A stretch of DNA of 6,836 nucleotides, from NCBI GenBank assembly GCA_964449845.1, contig CAYVES010000136.1:1-6836 (forward strand), given 5' to 3'. The position numbers were made by a program, and so were the translations under genes. The DNA is from SOKG01 sp964449845. GTDB taxonomy: Bacteria > Chloroflexota > Dehalococcoidia > SZUA-161. Position 1 is the stretch's first letter; each line of letters opens with the position of its first letter. Of this stretch, positions 5,892 through 6,836 are shown one piece after another. Under the pieces are notes generated by a model that ran no database searches, had not been told where the DNA came from, and saw only the letters and a list, made by a program, of their open reading frames with translations.

Positions 5892-6392
5892 ATGCCAACT
5901 CGTGTTTTAGGTATTGATCCCGGCATTGCGGTGATGGGATATGGTCTCGTTGAGGACAACAACGATGAGCTCACCACAATCGATTACGGATGTTTGTCCA
6001 CCTCAGCCAAACAAGCTACTCCAGATAGATTACTTACTCTTTACTGGGCCCTCATCGACCTTATAGAACGCCACCAGCCATCAGAGGCTGCTGTGGAGCT
6101 GTTTGTCGCCCGAAATCTTGGAACGGCACTGACTGTTGGCCAGGCTCGCGGCGTAGCTATCCTCGCCGCAGCCAATAAAGGGCTTCCAGTTTACGAATAT
6201 ACACCGCTTGAGGTGAAGCAGAATGTCACCGGCTACGGCCACGGGAGTAAGAGGCAGATTCAGGAGATGGTCAGGATTCAGCTCGGGCTCCACTCCGTCC
6301 CGCAACCCGATGATGCCGCCGATGCTTTGGCAGTGGCCATCTGCCATATAAGCAAGGCGCACCTCTCGCAATTGCTGGCGCGTAGCCAGTGA
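5892..6392 (+). CDS. ruvC: Holliday junction resolvase RuvC
   Basis: A 166-residue RNase H-fold endonuclease that, as a dimer, cuts Holliday junctions symmetrically after RuvAB branch migration. The four acidic catalytic positions are identifiable: Asp9 (GIDPG), Glu69 (AAVE), Asp141 and Asp144 (PDDAADALAVA). Also typical are the YEYTPLEVKQNVTGYG segment (101-116) and a Lys-rich DNA-binding loop after it. One oddity: between Glu69 and the FVARN segment there is one residue (Leu), where the family normally has two, so a single-codon deletion beside the catalytic Glu seems to have occurred. The reading frame is otherwise intact. The start at 5892 lies 11 bases after the yebC stop, with GAGG motifs at 5882-5885 and 5887-5890. 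It is tightly linked to yebC, with ruvA 203 bases downstream. Confidence 0.95.
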   Translation: MPTRVLGIDPGIAVMGYGLVEDNNDELTTIDYGCLSTSAKQATPDRLLTLYWALIDLIERHQPSEAAVELFVARNLGTALTVGQARGVAILAAANKGLPVYEYTPLEVKQNVTGYGHGSKRQIQEMVRIQLGLHSVPQPDDAADALAVAICHISKAHLSQLLARSQ

Positions 6393-6458
6393 ACTCGGCA
6401 AATAGTCTGCGGAGGGTAGCCTACATGAGTGTGGCATTTTCTTGCCCCCTCTCTCTAA

Positions 6459-6528
6459 CTCTCTCCCGCGAGGGGAGAGAGGATTCTTGTTCCCTCTCCC
6501 TTGATGGGAGAGGGTCAGGGTGAGGGTG
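6459..6528. repeat. Paired hairpin repeat between ruvC and ruvA
   Basis: Two adjacent perfect inverted repeats: CTCTCTCCC (6459-6467) with GGGAGAGAG (6473-6481), and CCCTCTCCC (6492-6500) with GGGAGAGGG (6506-6514). The second is followed by AGGGTGAGGGTG (6517-6528). The second hairpin with its tail is nearly the same as the copy at 726-759 in the ruvB-queH gap, in the same orientation, so this is a dispersed repeat family. It occupies the middle of the 203-base ruvC-ruvA gap. No T-run follows. Confidence 0.75.
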
Positions 6529-6533
6529 TGATC

Positions 6534-6563
6534 TTGCCAGGACAAAATTTAACAATCTATTTT
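6534..6563 (+). promoter_or_regulatory. Possible promoter of ruvA
   Basis: TTGCCA (6534-6539, five of six matches to the -35 consensus) and TATTTT (6558-6563, four of six) are separated by 18 bases. They lie in an AT-rich stretch between the hairpin repeat and ruvA. A promoter here would let ruvA be transcribed independently of the upstream genes. The match is moderate and could be chance. Confidence 0.3.
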
Positions 6564-6595
6564 CGAAGCAAAGTTTGGAGAACTGGAGCTTAATG

Positions 6596-6836
6596 GTGAT
6601 TGCTGGGATCGAAGGCATAATGAAATCTCGGGGCGATGACTGGGTCATCATCGATGTCGGCGGGATAAGCTTTCGCCTCCAGGCACCAACCTCCACCCTG
6701 AGCGTGTTAGGAGCCCCCGGCGACAGGGTGTATCTCCACACACATCTCCAGGTAAGAGAGGATAACCTGGCGCTTTACGGCTTTGCCACAACCGACGAAA
6801 TGAGGATGTTTGAACTGCTTGTCAGCGTTTCTGGGG
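6596..6836 (+). CDS. ruvA: Holliday junction DNA helicase subunit RuvA (N-terminal part)
   Basis: The first 80 codons of ruvA, cut by the window edge. RuvA tetramers hold the four-way junction in a square-planar form and load RuvB. The visible part is domain I, the OB-fold, beginning MIAGIEGIM and containing the VGGISFRL strand. Its acidic-pin segment REDNLALYGF places Glu55 and Asp56 exactly where Escherichia coli RuvA has its junction-separating pin. The first residues of the helix-hairpin-helix domain (FELLVSVSG) follow. I chose the GTG at 6596 because it gives the canonical MI N-terminus and a 7-base gap from GGAG (6585-6588). An ATG at 6593 is in frame and would add one residue. The domain III that contacts RuvB lies outside the window. 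Confidence 0.95.
   Translation, partial: MIAGIEGIMKSRGDDWVIIDVGGISFRLQAPTSTLSVLGAPGDRVYLHTHLQVREDNLALYGFATTDEMRMFELLVSVSG

Noticed and set aside
6081..6741. Open frames of 154 and 106 codons on the minus strand across ruvC, the hairpin repeat and ruvA
   Set aside because: They read through the repeat into strings of Pro, Ser, Arg and Leu and are antisense to clear genes, so they are artefacts of GC-rich repeats and coding shadows.

Overview
The window is about 55% GC and reads as an ordinary, gene-dense bacterial chromosome segment. The best guess is Chloroflexota, probably close to Dehalococcoidia. This rests on the look of RuvC (an FVARN segment and a VKQ.VTGYG segment), a methylmalonyl-CoA mutase split into two proteins, and short GC-rich hairpin repeats in the gaps. 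It is a judgement from remembered family sequences, not a database result. I see no phage, transposase, integrase, CRISPR array, rRNA or tRNA.

Left part, minus strand: ruvB (1844 to 822) is followed by queH (673 to 134), with a hairpin repeat in the 148-base gap between them. The first 87 bases hold what looks like the C-terminal end of an unidentified plus-strand gene converging on queH. ruvB has a clear extended -10 promoter. Its roughly 70-base leader opens with two overlapping inverted repeats.

Middle, plus strand: a good sigma70-type promoter (TTGACA, 17-base spacer, TAGACT) precedes mcmA1, the catalytic subunit of adenosylcobalamin-dependent methylmalonyl-CoA mutase. Then come a 64-base double-hairpin repeat, the methylmalonyl-CoA epimerase gene, a second epimerase-like gene that has lost two of four metal ligands, and mcmA2, the cobalamin-binding subunit. 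Together they form an (R)-methylmalonyl-CoA / succinyl-CoA interconversion module. The epimerase swaps the 2S and 2R epimers, and the two mutase subunits carry out the carbon-skeleton rearrangement. The direction of flux cannot be read from the sequence.

Right part, plus strand: yebC (translation factor family), ruvC (Holliday junction resolvase), a second pair of hairpin repeats, and the first 80 codons of ruvA, which runs off the end. yebC begins 39 bases after mcmA2 with no visible terminator, so the mutase genes and yebC-ruvC may be co-transcribed. ruvB, usually next to ruvA, sits instead on the far side of the mutase cluster in the opposite orientation.

No previously undescribed multi-gene system is evident. 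The items most worth a second look are the metal-ligand-deficient epimerase paralogue between the two mutase subunits, the structured ruvB leader, the one-residue deletion beside a catalytic glutamate in RuvC, and the hairpin repeats in three of the gene gaps.
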